Assembly: GCA_949987705.1 (NCBI GenBank)
Contig: OX465281.1
Location: 220,381,978-220,445,977 of the forward strand
DNA: 64,000 nucleotides
Reading direction: 5' to 3'
Source of the DNA: Thereva unica
Lineage: Eukaryota > Arthropoda > Insecta > Diptera > Therevidae
Part shown: positions 1 through 10,241 of the stretch, piece by piece
How positions within the stretch are numbered: position 1 is the stretch's first letter
Layout of the letters: each line of letters begins with the position of its first letter
Made by a program: the position numbers and the translations under genes
Notes under the pieces: model-generated
Told to the model about the DNA's origin: nothing
Seen by the model: the letters and a program-made list of their open reading frames with translations, nothing else
The model's database searches: none

Positions 1-225
1 TGTTTTGAAATGGCGCCCCGTTCAATTGCACCCAAATACACTAATTGCGCCTATGAAAACGCTGCCCGTACCTTGGTCCAATCAGGATTTGCTTCGCGAT
101 CTTGCTTTTTTGCTGAGTTTGCTTACACTTTAACTTGTCCAAACTCTCCCGTAAATGCTGTTTAATGCTTCAGGAGGTTTTTCGGCTAACAGCCTGCCCT
201 AACTTTCGAAGGATAATAGCCTTTG

Positions 226-300
226 CTGGACATAGAAGGCGCTTTCAACAACTTCAGAGCAGAGGCGAACCAGGTGTTTCTCGCGGGATTAGGGATCTTT
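226..300 (+). pseudogene. Fragment of R1/I-type LINE reverse transcriptase (domain A)
   Basis: Bases 226-252 encode LDIEGAFNN. This is the first catalytic block of reverse transcriptases of R1/LOA/I-type retrotransposons, with the aspartate of the first motif present. The frame continues for only about twenty codons before a stop in an A/T run. Upstream codons contain stops. It is a short decayed relic with no neighbouring domain of the same element, and it runs directly into a different LINE fragment. The assignment rests on this one motif. Confidence 0.45.
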
Positions 301-440
301 TTTTAGTACGACTAATACGGATTACAAATCAAGAACTATGGCACCGTGTCTGCCAAGAAAGGATTGGCGCCGAAATCAGGCGAACTAAATAGAATTGGAT
401 TGGCCACACCTTGCACAAGACAATGGAAAAGGGTACAAAA
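300..440 (+). pseudogene. 3'-terminal fragment of an RTE-like LINE ORF
   Basis: The frame reads RITNQELW, then an IRR basic segment, a stop, and WIGHTL. This order (ITN-ELW, IRRRKW, WIGHTLRK) is the usual extreme C-terminus of RTE-like LINE polyproteins in many animals. One in-frame stop interrupts it, and the trailing GKGTKGEFP-like stretch leads into A/T-rich DNA. It is a dead fragment. It abuts the R1-like scrap just upstream, so the two are probably unrelated insertions brought together. Confidence 0.6.
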
Positions 441-620
441 GGGGAATTTCCTGTAATTTATGACAATAAAGACACGGGGAATATTTTTCATTCTTTTTTT
501 CGAAGTTTTAATTTCTTTTTTCTGAAATTGCGCCCGGTGCAAGTGCACCATTTGCACCCATGAAAGCGCCGCCCCTGATTAGATTCCCCATACCGAATGA
601 ATTAATGTTATTATATGTTG

Positions 621-640
621 GAGCGCACTGTCTAAACCGG
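621..640. repeat. Fragment matching one arm of the hairpin MITE at 57867-58015
   Basis: The 20 bases GAGCGCACTGTCTAAACCGG match one arm tip of the hairpin element at 57.9-58.0 kb with about two differences. Nothing beyond the tip is recognisable, so this may be a residual end or a chance match. Confidence 0.3.
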
Positions 641-758
641 CCCTAAGTTGCATCATGCTCGAAGTAATAAGTTTGAATTTATAGTTTGCATCGATCGCAA
701 ATGATCAGTATAATTACAAGGTTATACAAGTGTCGTGTCAAACTGTAAACTGCACATG

Positions 759-1190
759 AATACAGATAATGTCCAAATTTACTTAAATAGTTCTGTTATT
801 TTAGTTGAGAACAGTGCCGATCTTGAGCATATCTATCAGTGGTCTCTTTCCAAACACTTATTGCTAAATATCGTACATCTAAATCTTTCTGAATTCCAAT
901 ATTTAGTAAATTAGGCATGTCGTTTCTTTCACCTATCGATCTCATGAATACGTTCTTACCTTATCAATTGCCAAAAAACTATAAAACTATATAAACATAA
1001 ACACATGAACTCACAATTAACTTGCTGTGACTACATCCCCCGCGTACTCTATTTAAAATATATGGAAATTTTGCGTGGCCTATGGTTGTACGATTTCATT
1101 CTGCATATATGTACTCGTTCCAAGCTAATCAAAACTCTAATTTTACCATATTTCCTTTGTTCTTTCCATCTCTTGATACCCCATTTCACG
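759..1190 (+). pseudogene. Jockey/CR1-like LINE reverse transcriptase fragment
   Basis: Around 759-860 the frame reads TDNVQIYLNSS, a decayed YADDVQIYL block (the catalytic YADD is now TDN), then LEHIYQWSLSKHLLLN, the usual palm segment after it. Further on, near 1060-1180, the frame gives KYMEILRGLW and RSKLIKTLILPYF. These correspond to the thumb region (KVYSSLRKLW, RSKLF) of the much better preserved LINE at 34-37 kb. Stops and frameshifts lie between the two parts. This is an old truncated copy of the same broad LINE group on the opposite strand. Confidence 0.5.
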
Positions 1191-1344
1191 ATTAACTCTA
1201 TGTGGCATTCAATGACTGTACAGAATATATTTATAATTTTCGCTGATCTGGTATGTAAGACGACATCGTTCCTCGATTCTTGGGTGCACACTTGATGTGT
1301 ACTTATCCCCCAAATTAATCGCCACCGATCGCAAAGGGTTAAGG

Positions 1345-2025
1345 GTCGGATCCGAGTGAACAAGATACCCAAGAAAACACTGAATCTTCCCGTATCCCAA
1401 TCGGATTAACAGTTTTCGACATTATCCCGGCCAAACAGGCAGACAGACACACCAACAAAAAATTTAAAAATAATTGATTTTGTTTTAATATCTTTTTTGT
1501 TATACGTTATACTTTCTATGAAATATTATGTCCCGGTTATCACATTTTTGATGTACCAATAGTAAAGAGACTTCAATTGTACATTTGTGTTCTATGGTAA
1601 GTCGCCCGTCTGCATCTTTAAATATTTATTGTTGCCTAAGTAAATATTTATCAGACTATAGGCAACCCTAACCACGCAAATCGGACCAAAAAGAAAAAGG
1701 CTTCATATAGTACGATTAAGATTTACTTTGGCGGACCTAAATATTTCGATAGGGCACTTTAAGGTCTACAATTAGAATGATAAAAAACGTGTTCACTCGC
1801 TCTCCTTCGACTATCGGTGGAAGTTTTCGGTCTGATTCGGCAGTTAAACACGATAGTCGGAACCAATAATCGTATTCGATAGTCGTATCCGAGTAAAAAA
1901 TAGCCTAAAATTTGCCCAAGAAAATACTAAATCTTCCAGTGAAACTCTCATCCCAATCTAATTAGTCGTTTTCGAGATTAGTGTGGCCAGACAGATATAC
2001 AGACAGACAGATAATTTCATTGCAT
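1345..2025. repeat. Two direct copies of a ~110-bp dispersed repeat
   Basis: Bases 1345-1455 and 1888-2015 share, in order, TCCGAGT, CCCAAGAAAA, AAATCTTCC, CATCCCAATC, a GTTTTCGA/GTTTTCGAGATT block, and a terminal GGCCA followed by CAGACAGA tracts. The direct orientation and CAGACAGA-ending tails suggest two copies of a dispersed repeat tail. No coding capacity was seen. Confidence 0.45.
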
Positions 2026-3369
2026 AAGGAACTCACTAATATTAGTCTTAATTTTGGACATATTGCTAATTAAATTTGCGTTATTTACCGTAGTTTATTT
2101 TCAAGGAAATATCCTTAGAGGTCATCCAAAAAATTACGTGAGGCGAAATTTTGACCCCCCTCCCCCTGAGATGTCGTGAAATTTAGCTCGACCCCCTCCC
2201 CCCCGCTCTTATCTCACTTAAGATTTTTCAGATTTTCTAGTAGATATTTAACACTGATAATTGATAATTCGAACTCTTACTTGCCCCTCCTTTATTCCAC
2301 TCGCCTTTTCAGCTTTTAGTGGACATTCAACTACCAATTATTCAACTATTCGACGAGTCGCGACGAGTTCGCTGGCCGGCGGCGGCTAAACAATCGAGGG
2401 GCTACTATGCTACTGTCTGGAGTTCGCATAAAATTTTTTGTTTAGGATTTAGCCATATCTTCAGGCCCCTTTCACACACAAGTCGACGGCAGACCGTGGC
2501 CTGAAAGTTTCCGCTTTAAAGCCTAGTAACACCTCACACCTCTCCGGCCGCCAACTGGATGGCGCCTGCAGGCCAAGAAAAGTGACAAAAATCTTAATGT
2601 ATATGGGCATTTTTCGTCAGTTTGTGCCTGAAGATCTGTGGTTGTAGCACGCAAGTTTTTTCAATCGAGCTCTTACACAATTTTTTGTAACACTCGAATT
2701 GTAAGAAGAGGTCGACTGAAACAACTTCCCTGCTACCTTCCCAGAACTTCTATTCTCACTCAAGTCGTGAATTTACGGCACGAATTTAAGCCATATACAC
2801 TCGAAACTGAAAACTAGTTGGGATGTGGGTTCGACCCTTTCGGTCCACACGATCAACTTCCCAGTATGATGGAAGGAAGCTCTTTGAAATAACGATAAGA
2901 ATGGAGGCTTTTCTAAAGAATTTTTTTTTGTTGAACAGTAGCAAACAAACATGTCCCTGGCTCTTCGTTCGCTACACTATAAAGCGAATTCATTTTGAGC
3001 GTGTTGACGCACTGATGATAAACTGCAATGGTAAAAACTTCATTTTCAATTCGAACGATTTCAGGAGATAGTACCAAAATTAATCAATGTAACGGATTTG
3101 TCAAACTTGTCCGAAAAGGCCAAACTGTAATCACTGGAAATCCCGCGATGAACTCAATTCCCAAAACTGTAGGACATGGAAAGCAATCCGCCGTTCAAAC
3201 AGTTCTGAACTAAAGTTTGAAAATTTCGTCATGTTTGTAATGGTTTACGTATTTGTTGAATGGAAAACTCGGATTTTGACGAGTGATGACTCTTTGGGAA
3301 GCTATTGCTCGGCTGAATTCATAAAAGTGAACTTCATTTTGAACGGGTGTCATTCCAACGCTTAAATCG

Positions 3370-3704
3370 GCACCTCAATGAAGTCAATATCATTTTTGGT
3401 TTGCGTTCTATCGAGCATGTACAAAAATTACTTACGCCCTTTAAACATAGATACCGCTTGATCGAATTTTATGAAAATCTTTTCAAAGCGTACTTTCGGT
3501 AATACGCTACGATCGGCACCTCAAAGAAGTCGGTATCATGGTTGGTTCGTGCTATACCGTGCAGGTACAAAAATCACTTACGTCGCTTAAACAAAAAAAC
3601 GGCTGGACCGAATTTCATGAAAATCTTTTCAGATCATATTTCGGTTAATACGCTTCGAACCACACCTCAACGAAGTCGATATCAGTTTTGGTTCGCGCGA
3701 TATC
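3370..3704. repeat. Tandem repeat, ~142-150 bp unit, about 2.3 copies
   Basis: The start word GGCACCTCAA (CACACCTCAA in the last unit) recurs near 3370, 3512 and 3663. Each is followed by GAAGTC(A/G)(A/G)TATC, TTGGTT(T/C)G and CAAAAAT(T/C)ACTTACG, then a GAATTT(T/C)ATGAAAATCTTTTCA block. The third unit is cut by a short LINE insertion at 3705 and resumes after 3900. Confidence 0.65.
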
Positions 3705-3894
3705 TGCGGTAAGACCTATGGGGTGCGACAGCGAGGGAGGCCCAACCTTCGCTGGAAGGATGGCGTGGACCAGGACGCTCAGAGTTTAGGGATACCAAAC
3801 TGGATGACATCGGCTCAGAATCGGGACCGGTGGAGAGAACAGTTGCGCGAGGCCAGGACCGGATCCCGGTTGTAGAGCCGATAAAGAAGAAGAA
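3705..3894 (+). mobile_element. Severely 5'-truncated RTE-like LINE tail with GATATC target duplication
   Basis: The insert is 190 bp and is flanked by GATATC at 3699-3704 and 3895-3900. It encodes RGRPNLRWKDGVDQDAQSLG and then W..AQNRDRWREQLREA. This is the characteristic C-terminus of RTE-like LINE proteins (GRP-LRW-D-V, DR-RWR). A stop follows, then a simple AGAAGAAGAAG tail. The domain, tail and target duplication together make a target-primed insertion very likely. Only the last ~60 codons were copied. Confidence 0.75.
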
Positions 3895-4555
3895 GATATC
3901 GTGCAGGAAAAAATGACCACATCCGTACGCACACACACACACATACTTCCTCCCAATTTTTTGCTTAAAATGCTCCTGGGAACTTGAAAGATGAAAATAC
4001 GTTGAAATTTTCGATCTCGATTTTCGGACCGATTACAATAACTTCCTATACTGGGAAGTTAATAAAGGCGCAAACTAGGCTCAAAAACCATCCACACTCG
4101 CCTTCGCGCTTGTTCGCGGATGTTCTGGCGTGAGTCTGGAGCCGACTTGAAGGTTTCGTTGAGGCCATGAACATTTTTGCACTTGAATTAACAACCTGCT
4201 ATGCTAAACTGTCGTCTTCGCATGTGTGTTGTAGAGAATCATGACGTCACCTGCCACGGCCGGTTAGCCGGATCGTTGAACTCCCTCCCGCAGTCAGACA
4301 GAGTATTGTGTGTCCTTTATCGGGCCATGTCTGCCGATCTGGCCTGCCGGCGGCCTGTAAATGAATGGATGTCTTTAATGGAGAAACATGTTTTACTTAA
4401 TTTAACCACACCATTTTCTAGTAATTTTATACTGTTTCTTGAGGAAAAAATTACGTGATATTTTTCGAGACCCCTCTTTCCCCTCCCACGTGAGATTGGG
4501 TGAGATTCGGCTTGGCCCCTCCCCCTAACCGCCTTACGTAATTAATGGTGGACCC

Positions 4556-7187
4556 CTTAAACATATAAAATCGTGCATAAACCCTTTTTATACCCTATAA
4601 ACCCTTCCACGTGTCAAAAGCATGCGTAGACCGTGCTCTCTTTTCCCATATGAATTTTTTTGTAATTTTGCAGAAGCAAACATAATAACATACCCTAAAA
4701 CACGTCCTAAAAAGCACGTCCTAAAAGGCACGTGCGACATACGAAATGCGTCCTCTACACGACACGAACTAAAATCTCCCGACTCTGAAAAAAGCACGCC
4801 CGTGTTTCTTATGGTCGTAAAACAAGCAACAAATCTGCAGGCGCAAACATGCTTATGATCTACTTGTGAATATGATTTGTTATCTAAATGAAAAAAATCG
4901 AAGGAGAAACGAAGTTAGAAGCCAAATGTGGGAAAGTTGAACTTATTACAATCAATTATAATAGCTTACCTTGGTCAATTTTTGCGCCAATTCTTTACGT
5001 AAAAACCACTTTTAAAACTTCCATTTCTGTCTTTCTATAACTTAAAATTTATTATTTATTACTAGCAAATCGATGTATTTCCACACAATTATTAATATCT
5101 AATTTCCATTCCATTTATGTTCTTGTTATGAGAAATATTTGCAATAATTCCCAAAGATTTCACCTTAACCTAAAGCCAGCTACAATACCACCAAAATCAA
5201 CGCAGTCTCGTAAAATAGATTTTTCAAGAAAAACGAAAGAAACAAGTTCCCATATTCTGCAGATATAATTTTCACTAGTACTTCACATGCCAATCAAGCA
5301 CAATTGAACAATGCGGTTTATTACTTTCAACGATCATTGAAAATTGATTGAAATTTGTAGTAACCTGACAGGTATTTCAATGACGAGTGGACCCGTGAGT
5401 GGTGCGTGCATACAAAATCCCCACAGTGAAACCAGCGAAAAAATGTTCAACTGCTCGAAATTGGATTCGCCATGGCATTTTGCTTGGTGCACTATTTTCA
5501 CCTGGACGGCGGCGGTCTAAATATTAAACGAAAACGAAACTGAAACTTGAGCCGAAAACAGATTTGATAACGCCAGAAGAAGAAGAAGAAGAAAAAAAAA
5601 CGGTTTCTCCGACTGTGTCCAAGTCTACGAAAAATAATGTCTCCCAAAAGATTTCGCTGTGTTTTGCGCCGGCGAAGAAAAGGCATTTGAAAGAAGAAAG
5701 AAAGGAAAAGCTGCGCTCCACGCTTTGCTAATTGGAAAGAGAAAACGCGGCCGAAGTGAAGTGTTTCACCTGGCGGAGCGATACACTAGCGAAGTGACTC
5801 TCAAATAACAACTGGGCACTGAAGCAGATCTTCATTAGCCAAACGCTTTCCATGGCAAATAATAATTTCTCCGTCGTCGTATGAAATACAAAAAAAAAGA
5901 ACGAACGTTGGTATGGAAATACCTGAGATACCTGAGATGGCGAGGACCCGAACCCGAACAGTCCACCCAAATTGGAACGTGTGGAACAGCGGACATCTTG
6001 GCCGGGGTAATGACTGTTATTAGAGGATTCTATGGTTCCTGTAAGGTACAAATCCTGTAGGCCGCGATATGGGGACGCGGCCAGCTAGAGGTGCTGCACG
6101 GTGTGCTGCATAATAGCGCCGAGAGTTGATTACCATAAGGAATTCGAGTTAACATTGGCTTCTCACCACGGCAAGAGCCTCGTCAAGAAAGAAGAACCTG
6201 AAGAATTACAGTTCTTGTCGGTTACCAAACTCTTCATGAATGTCAATCAGGTGTTTGCTATGCAGCATGCGTGGTATTTCGGTAGAATGGAATTGTTCTG
6301 TGGGACTACGGTGGCCAATAGTCGCTGGTGCCCAGGAAATTCATCGTGCTAAAAAATTCAGATTCCACTATTGATTACCAGGAAAGACTACCAAAAGGTT
6401 CTCAGGTGAGGCATGAGTAAGCGCGAGTCATTCACCAGGCTGTAAACTAGCACACCTACGCGTACCTCGATCCAATTCGTCACCAGTACACACTATCGTG
6501 CTCCTCTATCTCTCTCCCGGCTTGATTTGCCTCTTGCGTGAGGCTATCAAGACAGAATTAGCATGTTTATATCTTCTAGACGCTAGTTAAACTGTCACGT
6601 ATTACAAATAAACAGTTACAACATTTGTACCGCAAATTCTTACTTATGCACATAAAATATGCCTCTTTTGTCTTATCTATTATACGCGATTGTACCACTG
6701 ATTCCACGGATCATAGGGCGTTGGGTTTATGTCCTATCCACCACACACACACACATGCACACGCTACATTTCGTTTTGATTTATGTAATTTTATTGGGTG
6801 ACGAAAGATCAAAGACATTCACTAAACTTAAGACTGACTCGGCTGACTCGGTTTGCATGTGCACGAAAGGCGCATAATCACGAGGTAAAGTTCGAAACGA
6901 TTATCGAATCCGGCGGTTGGGCTCGATGGCGGCTTTTGTGTGATATTTAAACAACGTTCGAAAAAATGATCGGAAGAGGAAATTTGTTGTATGTGATCCT
7001 GTTTAAGTATTTTCGTTGAGTTTCACTTAAGCTCACTTGATGCTCGCCGCACCGCCGTTTATGCAATCGAAGAATGCCTGAAATTTTAGTCACGGGGAAT
7101 GTTGTAAATTGCTGCATTTTATTGCCCATCGCACCTGAAGAAAAAAAGTTAAGTAATACTGAAAGAACGTAATCATGCCAGACAAAG
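4556..7187. other. No gene recognised
   Basis: This stretch holds low-complexity runs, a GAAGAA-rich run around 5578-5600 and a CA-rich run near 6742-6756. Short open frames of 60-107 codons occur on both strands but show no domain, no conserved motif and no consistent codon bias. The stretch near 6100-6350 is less AT-rich and open for 83 codons on the + strand, but I recognise nothing in it. Confidence 0.5.
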
Positions 7188-8883
7188 GGGTTTTTTTTGT
7201 GATTTTTCGACCCCCCTCCCGCCTGGGTGAGATTTCGTGAGATTTTGCCCGACCCCCTCCCTCCCTAATCTTAAGTGAGATTTAAAAAAATTCTAGTATT
7301 TACACTAAAAATACGTATTTACGGTGGTACCAACAACAAGCCGGGCTTTTCCTTAGAATATAGAACTGCGGGAAAGGCCCTCGCGTATAAAATCCGTGAC
7401 GTAACCTTAGTGAAATCAGGGTCAGTTCAGTGTCAAATTATACCTATCTACTTTGTTTACATGAAAATTAAATGCCATCAGGTGATTAAATTCGGAGTGA
7501 AAAGCGTGTAAAAATTTCATTTGCCACAGAGGGGGGGGGGGGGGGGTGATAACTGATAATTTGGACTCCTTGCCCTGTTCTATTCCATTCGATTTTCCGT
7601 TTGTAGTGGATTCACAACTACCAAAACGTAAGCACTCACTCAAAAAGCATTTCATTACGCTAAAATTCGGCGTGTGCCTTCTTGTAGTTCTAAATTTCTT
7701 TTCAAACTTGGAACATACTTTCTTGGTATAAAATGCCTCCCCCCTACACTTTTTAAATTTTTCCATTTTTATTTTTAGGTAGTTTTTTATTTAAAAAATG
7801 GCGGAAAATTTAGTGCAAAATCGCGTTTTTTGCTTCAGTAGCCCACGAATTGTTGAAAAACGCAAATAATAACTTTTCAACGATTGGGGGGGGGGGAGGA
7901 TTAACTCATACTCTAAGTAAATTGGCCAACTTTTTTGATTTCAGATAATTCTACGCCGACTTATCGTGTTCACCGCACAACGTGTTTTCAAAAAGACGTT
8001 CTGGGAAACCCGCTGTCACCGGCTTATTTTTCAATATTTTGTTACGAAAATTTCACGAAATATTCTCTAAATGATGCTTTATAATTTAAAAAAAGTTTCA
8101 ATAGATTTGCTTCAGCTGCATCTCCGTAAAAAACTAGCGAAAAAAGTGTTTTTTGATTCAAATTATCCCTTACCCTCCCCCCCCCCTTAAGGCACCAATT
8201 TACACACAGGTCGCCGGCAAGCCGTGGCCTAAACATTTTCGCCTTGAGGCCAAGTATTACCATACACCGGCCGCAAACTGTATGGGGCCTGTAGTTCAAG
8301 AAAGCTGATAAAAATAGCATTTATCGTCAGTTCGTACCTGAAGATCTGAACTTCTATTCACTCTCGAGCCGTGAATTGACGGCAAGAATATGCGTCATAT
8401 CCCTTCGGAACGGAAACCAAGCGCGAGATAGGCGTGAAAGCCATCCCTACTCGCATTCGCGCTTGTTCGCGAGTGGTCACGACGAAAGTCTGGAGCCGCC
8501 TTGAGGCTTTCGTTGAGGGCATGTACATTTTTGCACTTGAATTAATAACCGGCTATGCTAAGCAGTCGTTTTCACCTGTGCGTCGGTAGGGAATCACGAT
8601 TTTACCTGCATGCCACGGCCTGTCAGCCGAACACCTGAGTTAGACTGAGTCAAGCTTAGTCGTGCCAGCCGACCTGGTCTGACAGACCACTGCGTACAGG
8701 CGGCTTGTAAGTGAATGGAGGTCTTTAGTGGAGCAACATGCTTTACTTAATTTAACCCAATTTTCTCGCAATTTTACACGGTTTTACACCCCCCCCCTCT
8801 CCCCCTCGTGAGTTTGGGTGAGCTAAATCTCCTCGACCGCCTCCCCCCCCCCATAAACGCCTCACGTAATTAATGGACGACCC
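7188..8883. mobile_element. Family A element, copy 2 with CAAAG target duplication
   Basis: The right end, read backwards, begins GGGTCGTCCATTAATTACGT and is followed by GAGGCG, matching copy 1. The left end is eroded to GGG plus a T-run, then CGACCCCCCTCCC and GTGAGATT words as in copy 1. CAAAG flanks both ends (7183-7187 and 8884-8888), which suggests a 5-bp target duplication. The body shares with copy 1 the TCGCCGGCAAGCCGTGGCCT, CTGAAGATCTGAACTTC and TTTTTGCACTTGAATTAA blocks. There is a run of about 15 G near 7532 and another near 7887. No protein is encoded. Confidence 0.65.
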
Positions 8884-8925
8884 CAAAGGTCGTTTTCCGC
8901 TAAAGGTATTACTAGCTGGCGTCCT

Positions 8926-9434
8926 TTAAGCAGTTTTTCTCTCCTCCCAGAAATTCGTTTTCTTCTTTCTCTCGCTCTCTGTGCTATAATTTCTTCTTCC
9001 ATTGATCACTGACGCCATTCTAAAGCGATCACTGAAAGATCGCTGGAATATTTGATTAGAACTACTCACAAAACTTCCTGGTTTTGTGGTGGGGTTGAAT
9101 TCAACACGATTCCTCCTTCCACAACCTAGAATGAGTTCAGTGTCTTTATTTATGGAGTTAGACATTCGCTCACGAACATCAAGACAGGATCTGGCGCATA
9201 GTTGTCTTGCTTTGTCGAAGCCGTTAGAGTAACGCAGGGTATAGTCGTCAGTAAAACTAAGAAGGGATTGGAGTGGATTGAAAGTAGGTCATTTATAAAT
9301 AAGGAATAAAGCAGGTGATGATCGGGTTGGGTTCGGATTCGATGCCATCCAATACTTACATATTTTCCCTCTTTACACCAACTTCCAGTACTCACCTCTG
9401 CCATCGCCTGTAAGCAAATACAAAAGAAACCCAT
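8926..9434 (-). pseudogene. LINE reverse transcriptase fragment (family C)
   Basis: Read on the minus strand, frame pieces give LYSLFINDLLSIHSNP, then ARQLCA-like, then MSNSINKDTELIL, then RRNRVEFN. The same order (FLNDRLSVPSNP, FADDSTL, MSNSINRDIEHIL) occurs in the copy at 25.8-27.1 kb. A similar NAINKNNEL..NRVEFNELN block occurs at 49.7 kb. These are palm segments B to D of a Jockey/CR1-type reverse transcriptase. The FADD block is broken here and at least two frame changes occur. It is a dead, internal LINE fragment. Confidence 0.65.
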
Positions 9435-9644
9435 AAATTACTCGACAGCCAAATCCAGCCAGCATTATATCGTGGTAATATTGAATTCGCGTCTAAGTAA
9501 TAAAATAGTGTGTTGGCTTTAGTATTTCTCTCATTTTCCACTCTCTAATTTCCGAATAGAGACCGCATTGCACTCTCTGATAACCGATAACAGTGCATGT
9601 GCAAAGAAGGTCGCAGAGTGTTGGGTGTATCCGAACGAGATCAA

Positions 9645-9939
9645 TTACTGTGTTTCCATGCAGAGTTTATCCTGGGTTAACTCCAGAGTAAGCGCCCATA
9701 GAAACGCGGGTTGAATATAGTTTCGTTAAAACCAACAAAACTCCACGAAATTCGCTGGATTAAGCCGGGCTGTGCATAGGAGTTTGTTTAAGTGCGTTTA
9801 CTGCACACATACCAACGGAGACACGACGTCAGTGACTTATCTGTCACTTCACCCTAGAACCGTTATCGAGTTGAATTGAGGGAAAAAGCTTTCTGTAAAC
9901 TTAACGAACATTCTACCCCGGTTCATGGAAACCCAGTAA
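9645..9939. mobile_element. Possible MITE with 16-bp terminal inverted repeats
   Basis: TTACTGTGTTTCCATG at 9645-9660 is inverted as CATGGAAACCCAGTAA at 9924-9939, with one mismatch. The 295-bp interior has no ORF of note. The size and paired ends fit a miniature inverted-repeat element. No clear target duplication is seen. Confidence 0.45.
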
Positions 9940-10035
9940 ATATTAAGTTACTCTTCAACTAAAACAGGGGACTCCCCACGTGCAAGCGTACGGGGATCAC
10001 TCTCGCGGCTTTTTGTATTGTATGTCAAACGAACT

Positions 10036-10241
10036 ACTGAGTCAGTCAAACTAAGTATTCAGGCCAATTCTAAACTACGCTGGAATTGATTCCGATTTCT
10101 TATATCGGTAGCATAAACTCTCCTGTAAGGAAAAGTAATTTCGAAAAAAAAAAGTTGATGCTACTTTGTAAGGAAATTCTAGTGCAATCAATTCCAGCGT
10201 AGTTCAGAATTGCCCTGATTACTTTATTTAACTGACTCAGT
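10036..10241. mobile_element. Hairpin MITE, 206 bp
   Basis: ACTGAGTCAGT at 10036 is inverted at 10231-10241. The complementarity continues inward with small gaps through AATTCTAAACTACGCTGG and AATTGATT (left) and AATCAATTCCAGCGTAGTT (right). The arms are about 60 bases around an A/T-rich centre, so the whole element can fold back. No coding content. Confidence 0.6.

Larger units (their letters stand above)
1..578. repeat. Direct repeat pair flanking LINE scraps
   Basis: The first ~75 bases and bases ~522-575 share the same order of words: GCGCCC, then a stretch ending TGCACCCA, then CCTATGAAAACGC or CCCATGAAAGCGC, then GCCC. They flank about 450 bases that contain two unrelated LINE fragments. 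The pair may be two copies of a LINE 3' tail or an old tandem duplication. I cannot tell which. Confidence 0.4.
2816..4066. mobile_element. Insertion inside family A copy 1, with 13-bp inverted ends
   Basis: Comparison with the other family A copies shows about 1.25 kb of extra DNA between the CGAAACTGAAAACTA segment and GGCGCAAAC. Near its ends it carries a perfect 13-bp inverted pair, AACTTCCCAGTAT at 2855-2867 and ATACTGGGAAGTT at 4048-4060. Inside is a ~146-bp tandem repeat. No transposase is readable. The superfamily is unknown and the exact borders are uncertain by a few tens of bases. Confidence 0.5.
2119..4555. mobile_element. Family A DNA-transposon-like element, copy 1 (with nested insertion)
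   Basis: The left end begins AGGTCATCC and soon ATTACGTGAGGCG. The right end, read backwards, begins GGGTCCACC, ATTAATTACGTAAGGCG. These are matching imperfect terminal inverted repeats, each followed by a CCCCTCC-rich and GTGAGATT-rich subterminal zone. The flanks CTTAG (2114-2118) and CTTAA (4556-4560) could be a decayed 5-bp target duplication. The body (for example GTGCCTGAAGATCT, CCACACTCG, CGCGCTTGTTCGC, TTTTTGCACT) recurs at 7.2-8.9 kb and 25.1-25.6 kb. I see no transposase, so it looks non-autonomous. The body is interrupted at 2816-4066. Confidence 0.65.

Noticed and set aside
2815..2855. GGGTTCGACCC, a B-box-like word suggesting a tRNA
   Set aside because: No A box, acceptor stem or anticodon arm nearby.
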